A stretch of 42,184 nucleotides of DNA, taken from Metasolibacillus meyeri (GTDB lineage: Bacteria > Bacillota > Bacilli > Bacillales_A > Planococcaceae). The stretch spans positions 1 to 42,184 of the forward strand of contig NZ_PYWN01000077.1 of NCBI RefSeq assembly GCF_003049505.1, given 5' to 3'. This document shows positions 1 through 7,495 of this stretch, piece after piece (within the stretch, counting starts at the first letter, position 1; the number at the start of each line of letters is the position of its first letter). The notes under the pieces are model-generated. The model was not told where the DNA came from. It saw only the letters and a program-made list of their open reading frames with translations, and did no database searches. Made by a program: the position numbers and the translations under genes.

Positions 1-10
1 TAAGAGACAG
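1..10. other. Tn5/Nextera mosaic-end remnant (sequencing artefact)
   Basis: The first ten bases, TAAGAGACAG, are the 3' end of the Tn5 mosaic end used in Nextera libraries. With the full mosaic end at the other end of the window, this shows untrimmed adapter rather than genomic DNA. Confidence 0.85.
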
Positions 11-87
11 GGTAAAATGAAATTTTGTTCTCTGAAATTAGTTGAATTAGCTATAAAGTAAAGGTATAATACCAAAAATCGAAGAAA

Positions 88-124
88 GCTCAATTAAATC
101 AAGTAATGATTGTGTTAATTGAGC
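88..124 (-). terminator. Hairpin terminator after the DoxX-like gene
   Basis: A 10-bp perfect inverted repeat (GCTCAATTAA / TTAATTGAGC, 17-nt loop) lies just past the stop of the minus-strand DoxX-like gene. Read on the minus strand it is followed by TTTCTTCGATTTTT. On the plus strand it is followed by AATCTTATTTTTTT, so it may work in both directions. Confidence 0.6.
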
Positions 125-165
125 AATCTTATTTTTTTATTGCACAAACAATAAACAACTTCCTT

Positions 166-534
166 TTAAAGTAGAAGGCTAGTTGGTAACAAATAAAGCA
201 AAAACACGATTATAAGACAGAATAGAACAATTGCTGCCAGCGTTTGCTTAAAGCTATCCTTGATACGGATATGAGCAAATATAGCTCCAAGCATGATGAT
301 AGCGAGCCATATACCAGCTATTGTTGCCCATTGAGAATAGAAATATCCCACTATTAACCCCATTGCACCAATAAGTTGCGTAATTCCAGTTACCACACGA
401 AACCATTGTGGCAGTTGTAGCCTTGTAAAATTTTGAATGTGCATGAGCGAGCCGTATACTTTGCCAACACCTGAAAACAAGAAAATAACGATTAAAATAG
501 CTTGAACTACTGTAGTTATAATGAACAATTCCAT
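166..534 (-). CDS. DoxX-like small membrane protein
   Basis: A 122-residue protein with four predicted hydrophobic segments (about residues 1-22, 45-65, 68-88, 97-120). The length and the N-terminal FLFSGVGK stretch fit the DoxX/DoxX-like family, whose precise function is usually unknown (quinone- or redox-related roles have been proposed). The ATG at 534 follows an AGAGAGGAAG ribosome site. It is the second gene of a two-gene operon, 8 bp after the HXXEE-protein gene, and probably shares its TetR-controlled promoter. The family assignment rests on topology and a few motif residues. Confidence 0.7.
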   Translation of the reverse strand: MELFIITTVVQAILIVIFLFSGVGKVYGSLMHIQNFTRLQLPQWFRVVTGITQLIGAMGLIVGYFYSQWATIAGIWLAIIMLGAIFAHIRIKDSFKQTLAAIVLFCLIIVFLLYLLPTSLLL

Positions 535-542
535 CTTCCTCT

Positions 543-1004
543 CTATTTGTTGTTAGGTTTTAGAAATAATGTAGCAATTGCACTTATTCCAATAATTGTT
601 CCTATAATTAGAGAAACGGTGAGTTCTATCATCGTTAACCTATTTTCTAAATGTATTTGATTGAAAAAGAAAATTGTAGATGGGAATGACAGAGTAGCAG
701 CTGTTAGTAAGCCTGGAGAATACTCTTTATACATAATTGTTGTTACCACATGGAAAATCGCGTTTATACCAATGTGCAATTGAAATGCTGCTGCGAGTAT
801 GACCCAAATGCCATGATACCCGCTAGTTGATGCTTTATAAGAGATGACTAGAAGTAGTAGAATCATGCCAATTTGAATGATGACATGTTTATAGGTTGAC
901 ATTGGCGCAAAGTGTCGCGTAGCCCATTTTGAAAAACTAGGAACTTCTTCAATCGTGTGGATAAGTAAGACAACATAAGGCAACCAGAAAATAAGATTAT
1001 TCAT
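543..1004 (-). CDS. HXXEE domain membrane protein
   Basis: A 153-residue multi-pass membrane protein. The N-terminal sequence LLIHTIEEVP carries the His-x-x-Glu-Glu motif that names the HXXEE domain family (function not established). A second His-rich segment (LHIGINAIFH) lies near residue 80. The reading frame is open to a TTG at 1040. The ATG at 1004 is chosen because AAGGAGG sits 8 bases before it, and because the upstream codons overlap the palindromic operator at 1021-1040. First gene of an operon with the DoxX-like gene, probably repressed by the adjacent TetR protein. Confidence 0.75.
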   Translation of the reverse strand: MNNLIFWLPYVVLLIHTIEEVPSFSKWATRHFAPMSTYKHVIIQIGMILLLLVISYKASTSGYHGIWVILAAAFQLHIGINAIFHVVTTIMYKEYSPGLLTAATLSFPSTIFFFNQIHLENRLTMIELTVSLIIGTIIGISAIATLFLKPNNK

Positions 1005-1020
1005 CAAATGTACCTCCTTA

Positions 1021-1040
1021 TTGTTTGAACGTTTAAACAA
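1021..1040. promoter_or_regulatory. TetR-type operator, copy 1
   Basis: TTGTTTGAACGTTTAAACAA is a 20-bp near-palindrome (one mismatch per 10-bp arm). Its 17-bp core TTTGAACGTTTAAACAA recurs exactly at 1651-1667, in front of the TetR gene. It sits directly upstream of the ribosome site of the HXXEE gene. Two identical sites, one before each transcription unit, point to one repressor controlling both. Confidence 0.75.
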
Positions 1041-1057
1041 TTTAATGCGAAAAAAAA

Positions 1058-1639
1058 TTACGGTTTTGCTAAGTATGTTTCTAGTAGCTCGGCTAAAGTA
1101 ACGTATGCGGCATCCAAATCAAAATCAGGATCAGCCATTTGCTCAAGAGCTAAGCCATCAATTGTTACGTTAATAATGGATGCTAATGCCTTTTTATTTA
1201 TATTTTCTCTTAACGGCATCATGTTCAAGGTTTTCAATACTTGCTGTTTACCCGCTTCCAGACTCTGTTGAATTTCTTTGCGACCAGCTTCGCTCCTTAA
1301 ACCTATTGCAAATAGCTCAAAGCGTAAACGATGCCAATCAGGGTATTGATGCACCATATTTTGTGGCACGGCTAATGCATGACGTATAAAGTTTTTATTC
1401 AATGGTATCTCTGAAATTTTATTCATTTCTTCAATGTAACGAGCACTTTCTAAATGAAAAATCTCAAACATTAAATCCTCTTTGCTCGAAAAATAATAAT
1501 TAATGAGCCCTTGTGATATGCCTGCTTGCTTGGCAATTTCTTTAGTCGAAGCTTTTTCAAAGCCTTGCTCAGCCAACACTTGGTAGGCAGCTTCAACAAT
1601 TTTACTTTTTGTATCTCCATTTACATTTTTAATCTTCAT
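1058..1639 (-). CDS. TetR/AcrR family transcriptional repressor
   Basis: A 193-residue regulator. The N-terminal TetR helix-turn-helix is clear (about residues 8-55: KIVEAAYQVLAEQGF, then STKEIAKQAGISQGLINYYFSSKEDL), followed by a helical ligand-binding and dimerisation domain with no recognisable effector. The frame is open to 1699, but the ATG at 1639 has AAGGAGGGCG just before it, and the upstream codons cover the operator. The gene lies upstream of the HXXEE-DoxX pair on the same strand. The shared operator predicts autorepression plus control of that pair. The inducer is unknown. Confidence 0.88.
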   Translation of the reverse strand: MKIKNVNGDTKSKIVEAAYQVLAEQGFEKASTKEIAKQAGISQGLINYYFSSKEDLMFEIFHLESARYIEEMNKISEIPLNKNFIRHALAVPQNMVHQYPDWHRLRFELFAIGLRSEAGRKEIQQSLEAGKQQVLKTLNMMPLRENINKKALASIINVTIDGLALEQMADPDFDLDAAYVTLAELLETYLAKP

Positions 1640-1647
1640 CGCCCTCC

Positions 1648-1667
1648 TTATTTGAACGTTTAAACAA
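1648..1667. promoter_or_regulatory. TetR-type operator, copy 2
   Basis: TTATTTGAACGTTTAAACAA contains the same 17-bp core as the site at 1024-1040. It abuts the ribosome site of the TetR gene, as expected for autoregulation. Confidence 0.75.
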
Positions 1668-1728
1668 AGTATAGCATGCATATAGAATTTGTCAATCACT
1701 GCAAATATCTACAACTAAATCAAATGTA

Positions 1729-1770
1729 TTTATCAATTATGTCGAAGTGTAATTGCATCCAGAATTTCAA
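1729..1770. repeat. Diverged copy of an interspersed repeat (family 1)
   Basis: ATCAATTATGTCGAAGTGTAATTGCATC resembles the segment at 12841-12870 (ATCAATTACGTCTCGGCG, then TAATTGCGTCGAGATTT) and, less fully, 34861. All three lie upstream of a minus-strand gene start. This copy is the most decayed. Confidence 0.45.
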
Positions 1771-1806
1771 AAAGAAGATACCTCTTAAAAACTCAATAAT
1801 AAAAAT

Positions 1807-1850
1807 ACCCAATTCAGAAAGAGTCACAAGAAACTCAATGTGAATTGGGT
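1807..1850 (-). terminator. Terminator after rlmCD
   Basis: The inverted repeat ACCCAATTCA / TGAATTGGGT (10 bp, perfect) is followed on the minus strand by ATTTTTATTATT. It lies downstream of the rlmCD stop codon. Confidence 0.7.
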
Positions 1851-1890
1851 ACTTTAAAAAAGAGCATATACAAGGGGAGTTAGCAATTCA

Positions 1891-3270
1891 TTAATGGCTC
1901 TTTTTCAAAATAAGTTGTGTGACCACTTCAACATGTGCCGTCTGTGGAAACATATCAACAGGTTGCAAATATTCCACATGATAAAACTTCGTTAACTGTT
2001 GCAAATCCTTTGCCAATGTAGATGGATTACAAGATGTATATACAAGGCGCTTTGGCTTAATTTTTAAAACAGATTCGATAAATTTTCTATCTAAGCCTGT
2101 GCGTGGTGGATCTACTGTAATCACGTCTGGTGTGAAATCTTCTCGACGCCAGCGAGCAAGTAAATCCTCGGCTTTGCCTGTATAGTAACGAGCATGCTGG
2201 AAGCCATGATTGCGAGCGTTGCGTTTCGCATCGACAATACTTTCGGGTATAACGTCCATGCCGCGCACTTCCTTTGCATCACGCGCTAACCATAGACCAA
2301 TTGTTCCAACACCACAGTAAGCGTCAACAACTGTTTCTTTGCCTGTTAATGCCGCTGCTTTTTTTATCTCATCATATAAATGTACAGTTTGCTCAGGGTT
2401 TAGCTGGAAAAATGCGCGTGAAGATAAATCAAATGCAAGTTCACCAAGCTCCTCATGAATTGTTTCTTTGCCATCTAAAACAATCGTTTCGTCACCGAAA
2501 ATAAGCGATGTTTTTTCACGGTTAATATTTTGCGTAATGGATACGATTGAAGGATCAATTTTTTTAATACGTTCGATAAGCTCTGCTTTATGAGGCAATT
2601 CATTGCGTGTTGTCACTAAGCATAGCTGCGTTTCACCTGTACGGATACCTGTGCGTACCACGATTGTACGTACTAAGCCATTTAATGTTTTACCGTCATA
2701 AATCGGGATATTAAGCTTTTGCAAAATTTTACGCGTGCCAACTGTAATTTTTGATGTAACAGGGTGCTGTACAAGGCAATCGTTAATATTCAAGAGCTTG
2801 TTTGAGCCTTCAGTAAATAGCCCTGCATATACACGTTTGCCTTCCTTGCGTACTTGGAATTGACTTTTATTGCGATAATGCCAAGGGTTGTCCATGCCAA
2901 GAGTTGGGCGGATATCGGTATTTGCTGCAATTTCTGGTACATATTTTTCGAGTGCTTGAATCACAATATCACGCTTGTTTTTTAATTGCGCCTCATATGT
3001 CATATGTTGAAGTTGACAACCTCCACATTCGTCATAAACAGGGCAGGGAGCTTCTTGTCTATCTTCACTTTGTTTGCGAATTGATAAAAGCTCTGCCTCG
3101 GCAAAATTGCGTTGTAGCTTCGTTATTTTTACGGTTACTTCCTCTCCAGGTAAAGCACCTTTTACGAAAACGACATTGCGCTTAAAAAAGCCAACACCTT
3201 CACCATTAATGCCAAGTCGTTTAATTGTTAAAGGGAATTTTTGTCCAAGTGCCATTGTTGTTTGATTCAT
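1891..3270 (-). CDS. rlmCD: 23S rRNA (uracil-5-)-methyltransferase, RlmCD/RumA type
   Basis: A 459-residue SAM-dependent tRNA/rRNA m5U methyltransferase. An N-terminal TRAM domain (about 8-65) is followed by Fe-S cluster cysteines in CPVYDECGGC (C76, C82, C85; a fourth probably in INDCLVQH). The Rossmann SAM motif is DAYCGVGTIG, and the C-terminal TSCNPSTLAKD holds the catalytic Cys. In B. subtilis the equivalent enzyme (YefA) methylates two uridines of 23S rRNA, and the single copy here suggests the same dual role. The ATG at 3270 follows AAGGACG. It lies downstream of pdaA on the same strand, with a hairpin between, so it is probably transcribed separately. Confidence 0.93.
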   Translation of the reverse strand: MNQTTMALGQKFPLTIKRLGINGEGVGFFKRNVVFVKGALPGEEVTVKITKLQRNFAEAELLSIRKQSEDRQEAPCPVYDECGGCQLQHMTYEAQLKNKRDIVIQALEKYVPEIAANTDIRPTLGMDNPWHYRNKSQFQVRKEGKRVYAGLFTEGSNKLLNINDCLVQHPVTSKITVGTRKILQKLNIPIYDGKTLNGLVRTIVVRTGIRTGETQLCLVTTRNELPHKAELIERIKKIDPSIVSITQNINREKTSLIFGDETIVLDGKETIHEELGELAFDLSSRAFFQLNPEQTVHLYDEIKKAAALTGKETVVDAYCGVGTIGLWLARDAKEVRGMDVIPESIVDAKRNARNHGFQHARYYTGKAEDLLARWRREDFTPDVITVDPPRTGLDRKFIESVLKIKPKRLVYTSCNPSTLAKDLQQLTKFYHVEYLQPVDMFPQTAHVEVVTQLILKKSH

Positions 3271-3393
3271 TTTTTCACGTCCTTATCTATTCTGCCTTTG
3301 TGAACTTTAGTCCAAACTTTTCTTCATTTACTTGAAAAAATTTGTGATACCCAACAAAAGCATTTTGTTATGGCAGTTGCCCTAAAATAAGTT

Positions 3394-3423
3394 CATCCCA
3401 CCATTATAGCGCATGGTGGGATG
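3394..3423 (-). terminator. Hairpin terminator after pdaA
   Basis: A perfect 11-bp inverted repeat (CATCCCACCAT / ATGGTGGGATG, 8-nt loop) immediately after the pdaA stop. On the minus strand it is followed by AACTTATTTTAG, a modest U tract. Confidence 0.65.
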
Positions 3424-3433
3424 AAAAAAAAGA

Positions 3434-4231
3434 TTAAGGTAGTGTGACACCTTCATATTCGAGAACGAGATCGTCTAATGATTTAAATGTGTACCCTTGC
3501 TTTTTCGCATCTTGAATAAATTTCGGTAATGCTTCTGCGTTATCCTGTGCTACAGTATGCATTAAAATAACCGCACCAGGATGTAGCTGCTCCATTAAAG
3601 CATCGTATGCGTACTTGTAGCCGCGACGCTCATCTTTGAGCCAATCTTTGAAGGCAACAGACCAGAAAATATGGCGGTAGCCGTTGTCATTGCCAACTTT
3701 TAATAGCTGCTCATTAAATATTCCTTCGGGTGGACGGGCATAATAAGTACGTTCGATTCCTGTGAGCTCCTTTAGTTTACTATCGAACCTTTGCCATTCA
3801 TCAACCATTTTGCTCTCAGTAAGCCGTGCCATATTCGGATGGTCATAAGAATGATTGCCAATTGTATGACCATCTGCTATCATGCGTTTCACTAAATCCG
3901 TAGCACTTGTTAAATAATGCCCTGTTAAGAAAAAGGTTGCAGGTGCATTTTCGGCAGCTAATGTGTCCAAAATACTTTCAGTAAAGCCATTTTCGTAGCC
4001 GTTATCAAAGCTTAAATAAGCAACCTTTTCATCTGACTTTCCTTTATAAATTGCCCCGTATTTATCGAGCAATGTATCAAGTTCTGCGCCTGCTTGTGCG
4101 GGTTCGTTATTTGTTGAGCGTTTAAAGCCCCAATGATACTCAGCAGCCTCTGCGGTTGAATTGGATGTTAACATAACTGTACCAAGTGCTGTACAAATCA
4201 GCAGTATACCTAAAAAATGATGTTTCCACAT
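3434..4231 (-). CDS. pdaA: Polysaccharide deacetylase, PdaA-like (spore cortex muramic-delta-lactam synthesis)
   Basis: A 265-residue secreted NodB-fold deacetylase. The signal peptide spans about residues 1-29 (hydrophobic core FLGILLICTALGTVML, cleavage near AEA-AEY). Motifs: LSFDNGYENG (metal and catalytic Asp; the FDNG variant is typical of PdaA), GHTIGNHSYDHPN (the His-x3-His metal pair) and ARPPEGIFN. PdaA removes acetyl from N-acetylmuramic acid so that muramic delta-lactam can form in the spore cortex. The frame is open to 4279, but the ATG at 4231, with GAGGAGGCTTGCACAACT before it, starts the signal peptide. It follows yfhF with a 44-bp gap, so the two are probably cotranscribed. 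Confidence 0.88.
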   Translation of the reverse strand: MWKHHFLGILLICTALGTVMLTSNSTAEAAEYHWGFKRSTNNEPAQAGAELDTLLDKYGAIYKGKSDEKVAYLSFDNGYENGFTESILDTLAAENAPATFFLTGHYLTSATDLVKRMIADGHTIGNHSYDHPNMARLTESKMVDEWQRFDSKLKELTGIERTYYARPPEGIFNEQLLKVGNDNGYRHIFWSVAFKDWLKDERRGYKYAYDALMEQLHPGAVILMHTVAQDNAEALPKFIQDAKKQGYTFKSLDDLVLEYEGVTLP

Positions 4232-4275
4232 AGTTGTGCAAGCCTCCTCTTTTAAGAAATAGGTTGCACAAAATA

Positions 4276-5166
4276 TCACGACTTATACAAATCATGAAGT
4301 GCTTCATCGAGTGTAGGGAACTGGAAAGTAAAACCTGTTGCCATCAATTTATCGGGCACAACATGCTGTCCTTCTAAGACGAGTACGCTTTTTTCACCAA
4401 GTGCTAATTGTAGCGCGAAACTTGGGACAGATAGCCAATGTGGTCTATTTAATACGCGACCTACTGTTTTACCGAAGCTTTTCATACGCTCTGCCTGTGG
4501 TGCGGCAAAATTAATTGCTCCTTCAAGTGAAGGTGTTTCAATTGCATGTAAAATCGCGCGTGCCACATCGCGTACATGAATCCATGATAACCACTGTTTA
4601 CCAGAGCCAATTGTTCCACCAACAAACAATTTATAGGGCAATGCGATTAATGGAAGTGCACCAGCCTCTGTATCTAAAATGACACCGAAGCGAGCTAAGC
4701 ATGTGCGAATGCCTAATTCTTTTGCACGCGAAGCTTTTTGTTCCCAATCTGCTACGGTTTTTCCTAAAAAATCTTGTGCTCGCTGTGTGGATGTTTCACT
4801 ATATGTAGCAGTTGTAGAAATTGGATAAATACCGACAGCACTCGCATTGACAATTACTTGCGGTGGTGTACTAAGCTGCGTCACAATACGCAGCATTTCC
4901 TCTGTAGCCGTCATACGACTATGATAAATCGCTTCTTTTTGTTCAGCTGTCCAGCGCCCATCATTCAATGAAACACCAGCTAAATTAACAAATGCTTCAA
5001 TGCCCTCTAGTTGTTCAAGTGGTAATGTACCATTTAGCCATTGAACATGGCGTGCATTTTTGGGCTTTTCGCGTGTTAAAGTAATAACTTCATGACCTTG
5101 TTCATGCAACAAGGCTGTGAGTGCGCGTCCGACTAAGCCTGTGCCACCTGCGATTGCAATTTTCAT
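4276..5166 (-). CDS. yfhF: TIGR01777-family NAD-dependent epimerase-like protein (YfhF)
   Basis: A 296-residue extended short-chain dehydrogenase/epimerase-fold protein. The nucleotide-binding GGTGLVGRAL is at residues 7-16, VNLAGVSLNDGRW follows near 61-73, and the C-terminal DUF1731-like region ends FPTLDEALHDLY. The family (animal SDR39U1, bacterial YfhF) has no firmly assigned reaction. The ATG at 5166 has AGGAGGAGATCACC upstream. It diverges from recX across 96 bp, the same neighbourhood as yfhF-recX in B. subtilis, which supports the name. Confidence 0.87.
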   Translation of the reverse strand: MKIAIAGGTGLVGRALTALLHEQGHEVITLTREKPKNARHVQWLNGTLPLEQLEGIEAFVNLAGVSLNDGRWTAEQKEAIYHSRMTATEEMLRIVTQLSTPPQVIVNASAVGIYPISTTATYSETSTQRAQDFLGKTVADWEQKASRAKELGIRTCLARFGVILDTEAGALPLIALPYKLFVGGTIGSGKQWLSWIHVRDVARAILHAIETPSLEGAINFAAPQAERMKSFGKTVGRVLNRPHWLSVPSFALQLALGEKSVLVLEGQHVVPDKLMATGFTFQFPTLDEALHDLYKS

Positions 5167-5262
5167 GGTGATCTCCTCCTTTTGCCGTTAGTATAGTATT
5201 CGTGAAAGACTGCTGGAAAACCTGTATACTTAGGTTAATTCGTATGAGAAAGGAAGAAAGGC

Positions 5263-6066
5263 ATGTTGGTTATTACAAAAATAGGGCGCCAAAAAAACAA
5301 TCCAGAGCGTTATAATATTTATTTGAATGAAGAATATGCCTTTGCTGTAGACGAAGGAACGCTGATTCAATTTGGCTTGACGAAGGGCAAAGCGCTTGAG
5401 CAGTTTGATATAGATGAAATTACGTATGAGGATGAAATTGCTAAGGCATTTAACAAGGCGTTACATTTTTTAAGCTTCCAAATGCGCAGTGAATATGAGG
5501 TTAGAAAAAAGTTACTCGACGCAGGGCATGGCGAGGCAGTCGTGTTAGAGGCAGTTCGTAAGCTTGAGCGTTTAGGTTTTTTAAATGATGAAACGTATTC
5601 AAAGGCATTGCTTGAAACGAAAAAAAGAACAGCGAGTAAAGGGCCGCGTGCCATTAAGCAAGACTTAATAAAAAAAGGCATTGATAAAAATTTGCAGGAA
5701 CAGGTGTTAGAAACATTTACGCATGAGGAGCAAGTGGAGATTGCCCTACAACTAGCAGAGAAGGAAGTACGTGGTGGGAAAGGGCGAACGCCTACACAAA
5801 TTAAGCAAAAAATTCAAGATGTGCTTGTGCGTAAAGGATATTCGTTTACAATTGTACAAGAGGTACTTGACCAAATGACGATTGAACGGCATGATGATGA
5901 GTGGCAGCATTTAATCGAAGCACAAGGCGATAAACTTTGGCGTAAATATAGCGCGAAGCATACAGGTAGAAATCTACATATGAAAGTGAAGCAAGCCCTT
6001 TATCAAAAAGGCTTTCCAGTTGAAATCATCAATCTTTATATAAATAGCAAGGAGTCGGAAGAGTAA
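5263..6066 (+). CDS. recX: RecA regulatory protein RecX
   Basis: A 267-residue RecX, close to the Bacillus length. The all-helical three-helix repeats are visible: ALHFLSFQMRSEYEVRKKLLDAGH, then VRKLERLGFLNDETYSKALL, then ASKGPRAIKQDLIKKGI, with further copies to the C-terminus. RecX binds RecA filaments and modulates their growth during recombinational repair. The ATG at 5263 follows AGGAAGAAAGGC. Its stop overlaps the start of yfhH by one base (TAATG), so recX-yfhH-yfhJ form a coupled operon. Confidence 0.93.
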   Translation: MLVITKIGRQKNNPERYNIYLNEEYAFAVDEGTLIQFGLTKGKALEQFDIDEITYEDEIAKAFNKALHFLSFQMRSEYEVRKKLLDAGHGEAVVLEAVRKLERLGFLNDETYSKALLETKKRTASKGPRAIKQDLIKKGIDKNLQEQVLETFTHEEQVEIALQLAEKEVRGGKGRTPTQIKQKIQDVLVRKGYSFTIVQEVLDQMTIERHDDEWQHLIEAQGDKLWRKYSAKHTGRNLHMKVKQALYQKGFPVEIINLYINSKESEE

Positions 6067-6392
6067 TGGAAAAAAATTATGCAGCGATGACAGAGCAGGA
6101 GTTGCGAACAGAAATCGCGACATTAAGAGAAAAGGCGCGTAAAGCGGAGCAGCTAGGCATTATGAACGAGTTTGCTGTGTACGATCGAAAAGCAATTATG
6201 GCGGCCTCTTATTTAGTTGATTTAGATAAAATCGTACTTGGTGAAATGTATCGTATTGACGGTGCACCAGGGGAATTTTTCAAAGTAGATCGATTAAAGG
6301 GACGTTTTGCTTGGGGCCATCGTTTAGGCAGTGAGCGCTATGAGGAAGCAATACCTGTCGCCATGTTATTACCGATGAAGGTGGGGAAATAA
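6066..6392 (+). CDS. yfhH: YfhH family protein (DUF1811)
   Basis: A 108-residue protein recognised as YfhH by sequence character and by its place right after recX. A helical N-terminus (MTEQELRTEIATLREKARKAEQLG) precedes a small beta domain with FKVDRLKGRFAWGHRLGS. The function is unknown. The start overlaps the recX stop as TAATG, implying translational coupling. Confidence 0.87.
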   Translation: MEKNYAAMTEQELRTEIATLREKARKAEQLGIMNEFAVYDRKAIMAASYLVDLDKIVLGEMYRIDGAPGEFFKVDRLKGRFAWGHRLGSERYEEAIPVAMLLPMKVGK

Positions 6393-6393
6393 G

Positions 6394-6663
6394 ATGGAGC
6401 AACATATGGAGAAATTAACAGAGCAATTGCTACAAAAAAATCCAGCATTGTCAAAAGGGCGTGCACGTACATGGATTGAATTGCTTTGGAGTGATTTTGA
6501 GGCAACTTCTGCAAAAGCAGGCTACGCATTTCGCGGAGCAGATTATACCGCAAATCTTATCAAGCAATTAATTGAGAGCTACGGCGATAAGCTACATGAA
6601 TTTGCAGGCAAAAATCCAAAATATGTGCATTTATTAAATAATAGTGATGATCTTGTACAATAG
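6394..6663 (+). CDS. yfhJ: YfhJ family (WVELL) small protein
   Basis: An 89-residue protein. WIELLWSDFEATSAKAGYAFRG corresponds to the WVELL region that defines the YfhJ family; no biochemical role is known. The ATG at 6394 has GGTGGGG seven bases before it; a second in-frame ATG at 6409 lacks a better site. It is the last gene of the recX operon, and a strong terminator follows. In B. subtilis sspK lies between yfhH and yfhJ; there is no room for it here. Confidence 0.85.
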   Translation: MEQHMEKLTEQLLQKNPALSKGRARTWIELLWSDFEATSAKAGYAFRGADYTANLIKQLIESYGDKLHEFAGKNPKYVHLLNNSDDLVQ

Positions 6664-6672
6664 CGTAATTAC

Positions 6673-6720
6673 ATGAAACTTCAATCCATGGATATTTTCC
6701 ACGGATTGAAGTTTCATTTT
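6673..6720 (+). terminator. Terminator of recX-yfhH-yfhJ
   Basis: A 15-bp perfect inverted repeat (ATGAAACTTCAATCC / GGATTGAAGTTTCAT) 10 bp after the yfhJ stop, followed by TTTGCTTT. Confidence 0.85.
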
Positions 6721-6944
6721 GCTTTAGTAGAAGGCTCTACTCTCAACAGATGGAGAGGTGAATTAAGGTGGATGATAGCCCTTTCACTAGCACGCTCGAA
6801 AAAATCTGGGCAAGAGTTATCTAAGGTGTAATAGATGCTATTAAATTTCGAGGGAGAGGAGACATTTTGCTGTGTAAGATAATATTGTTAACTAACAGTT
6901 TGGAAATAAGGAAATGAGCGTAAATTTTGAGATACTGTGAAATA
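6721..6944. other. Intergenic stretch without a convincing gene
   Basis: Only very short frames occur here. One plus-strand frame begins LVEGSTLNRW (from about 6724), and a similar LVEGAISLNR frame lies at about 25407. This may be a decayed relic, but it is too short to classify. Confidence 0.3.
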
Positions 6945-7202
6945 CTAAATCGTAGTACGCTTAATTGTATGACCGTCAAACTCTTCTTCTAATTGCTGAA
7001 CAAACTCCGAGGGTTTCATATTTAATGCATTTGCCAGCAAAAAAACGGTAGTAATAGTTGGCTGCTTTATATTTCTTTCTAACATGCTAATATATGTTCG
7101 ATCAAGGCTGCTTCTTGCCGCTAATTCCTCCTGTGAGAATTTCATAGATAGACGTAACCTTTTTAAAACAGTACCAATTGTAATAGTTTCAATTTCAATC
7201 AA
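6945..7202 (-). CDS. XRE-family helix-turn-helix regulator
   Basis: An 85-residue, essentially single-domain HTH_3 protein. The DNA-binding unit spans about residues 10-66: LKRLRLSMKFSQEELAARS, then LDRTYISMLERN, then PTITTVFLLANALNM. No effector domain is present. The start is the TTG at 7202, with GGGGATT about ten bases upstream; no ATG gives a complete domain. It is divergent from two tandem diguanylate cyclase genes. The intergenic 17-bp inverted repeats are its probable operator, suggesting control of itself and of the cyclases. Confidence 0.82.
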   Translation of the reverse strand: MIEIETITIGTVLKRLRLSMKFSQEELAARSSLDRTYISMLERNIKQPTITTVFLLANALNMKPSEFVQQLEEEFDGHTIKRTTI

Positions 7203-7247
7203 GAGAAAAAATCCCCTTTTTTAATTAATTACAATAGTATGCAACAC

Positions 7248-7348
7248 TGTAGTCTACATACTATAGTCTACAAAATGAGGCTGAAAAGAAATTTAAATAC
7301 CTATCGATGCAAAAATATAGTAGAATTTATTTTGTAGACTATAGTCTA
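7248..7348. promoter_or_regulatory. Perfect 17-bp inverted repeats (candidate operator)
   Basis: ACTATAGTCTACAAAAT at 7260-7276 is the exact reverse complement of 7329-7345. Each arm includes half of the palindrome TAGACTATAGTCTA, which is complete at 7335-7348. The first arm also abuts TGTAGTCTACA (7248-7258), itself a palindrome. The pair sits between the XRE gene and the divergent cyclases, typical for binding of a dimeric regulator at two sites, perhaps with looping. Confidence 0.65.
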
Positions 7349-7495
7349 AATATGATATACGGAATGAATAATTTGGATATATTATAAAATTGTTTACCTA
7401 TAAAAATGGTGAATTTACCCTAAACAGATTAAAGTACTAGGTTATTTTTATAGCGATAAATATATTTATTCATTTTAAGTAAATGGAGGGGAGTT

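Noticed and set aside
6768..6835. Tiny frames after AAGGTGG (19 codons from ATG; 18 codons from GTG)
   Set aside because: Too short, in overlapping frames, with no conserved feature or terminator; I cannot support either as a gene.
7203..7495. c-di-GMP riboswitch before the cyclase genes
   Set aside because: The conserved GEMM core was not seen; the structure present is the 17-bp operator-like inverted repeat instead.
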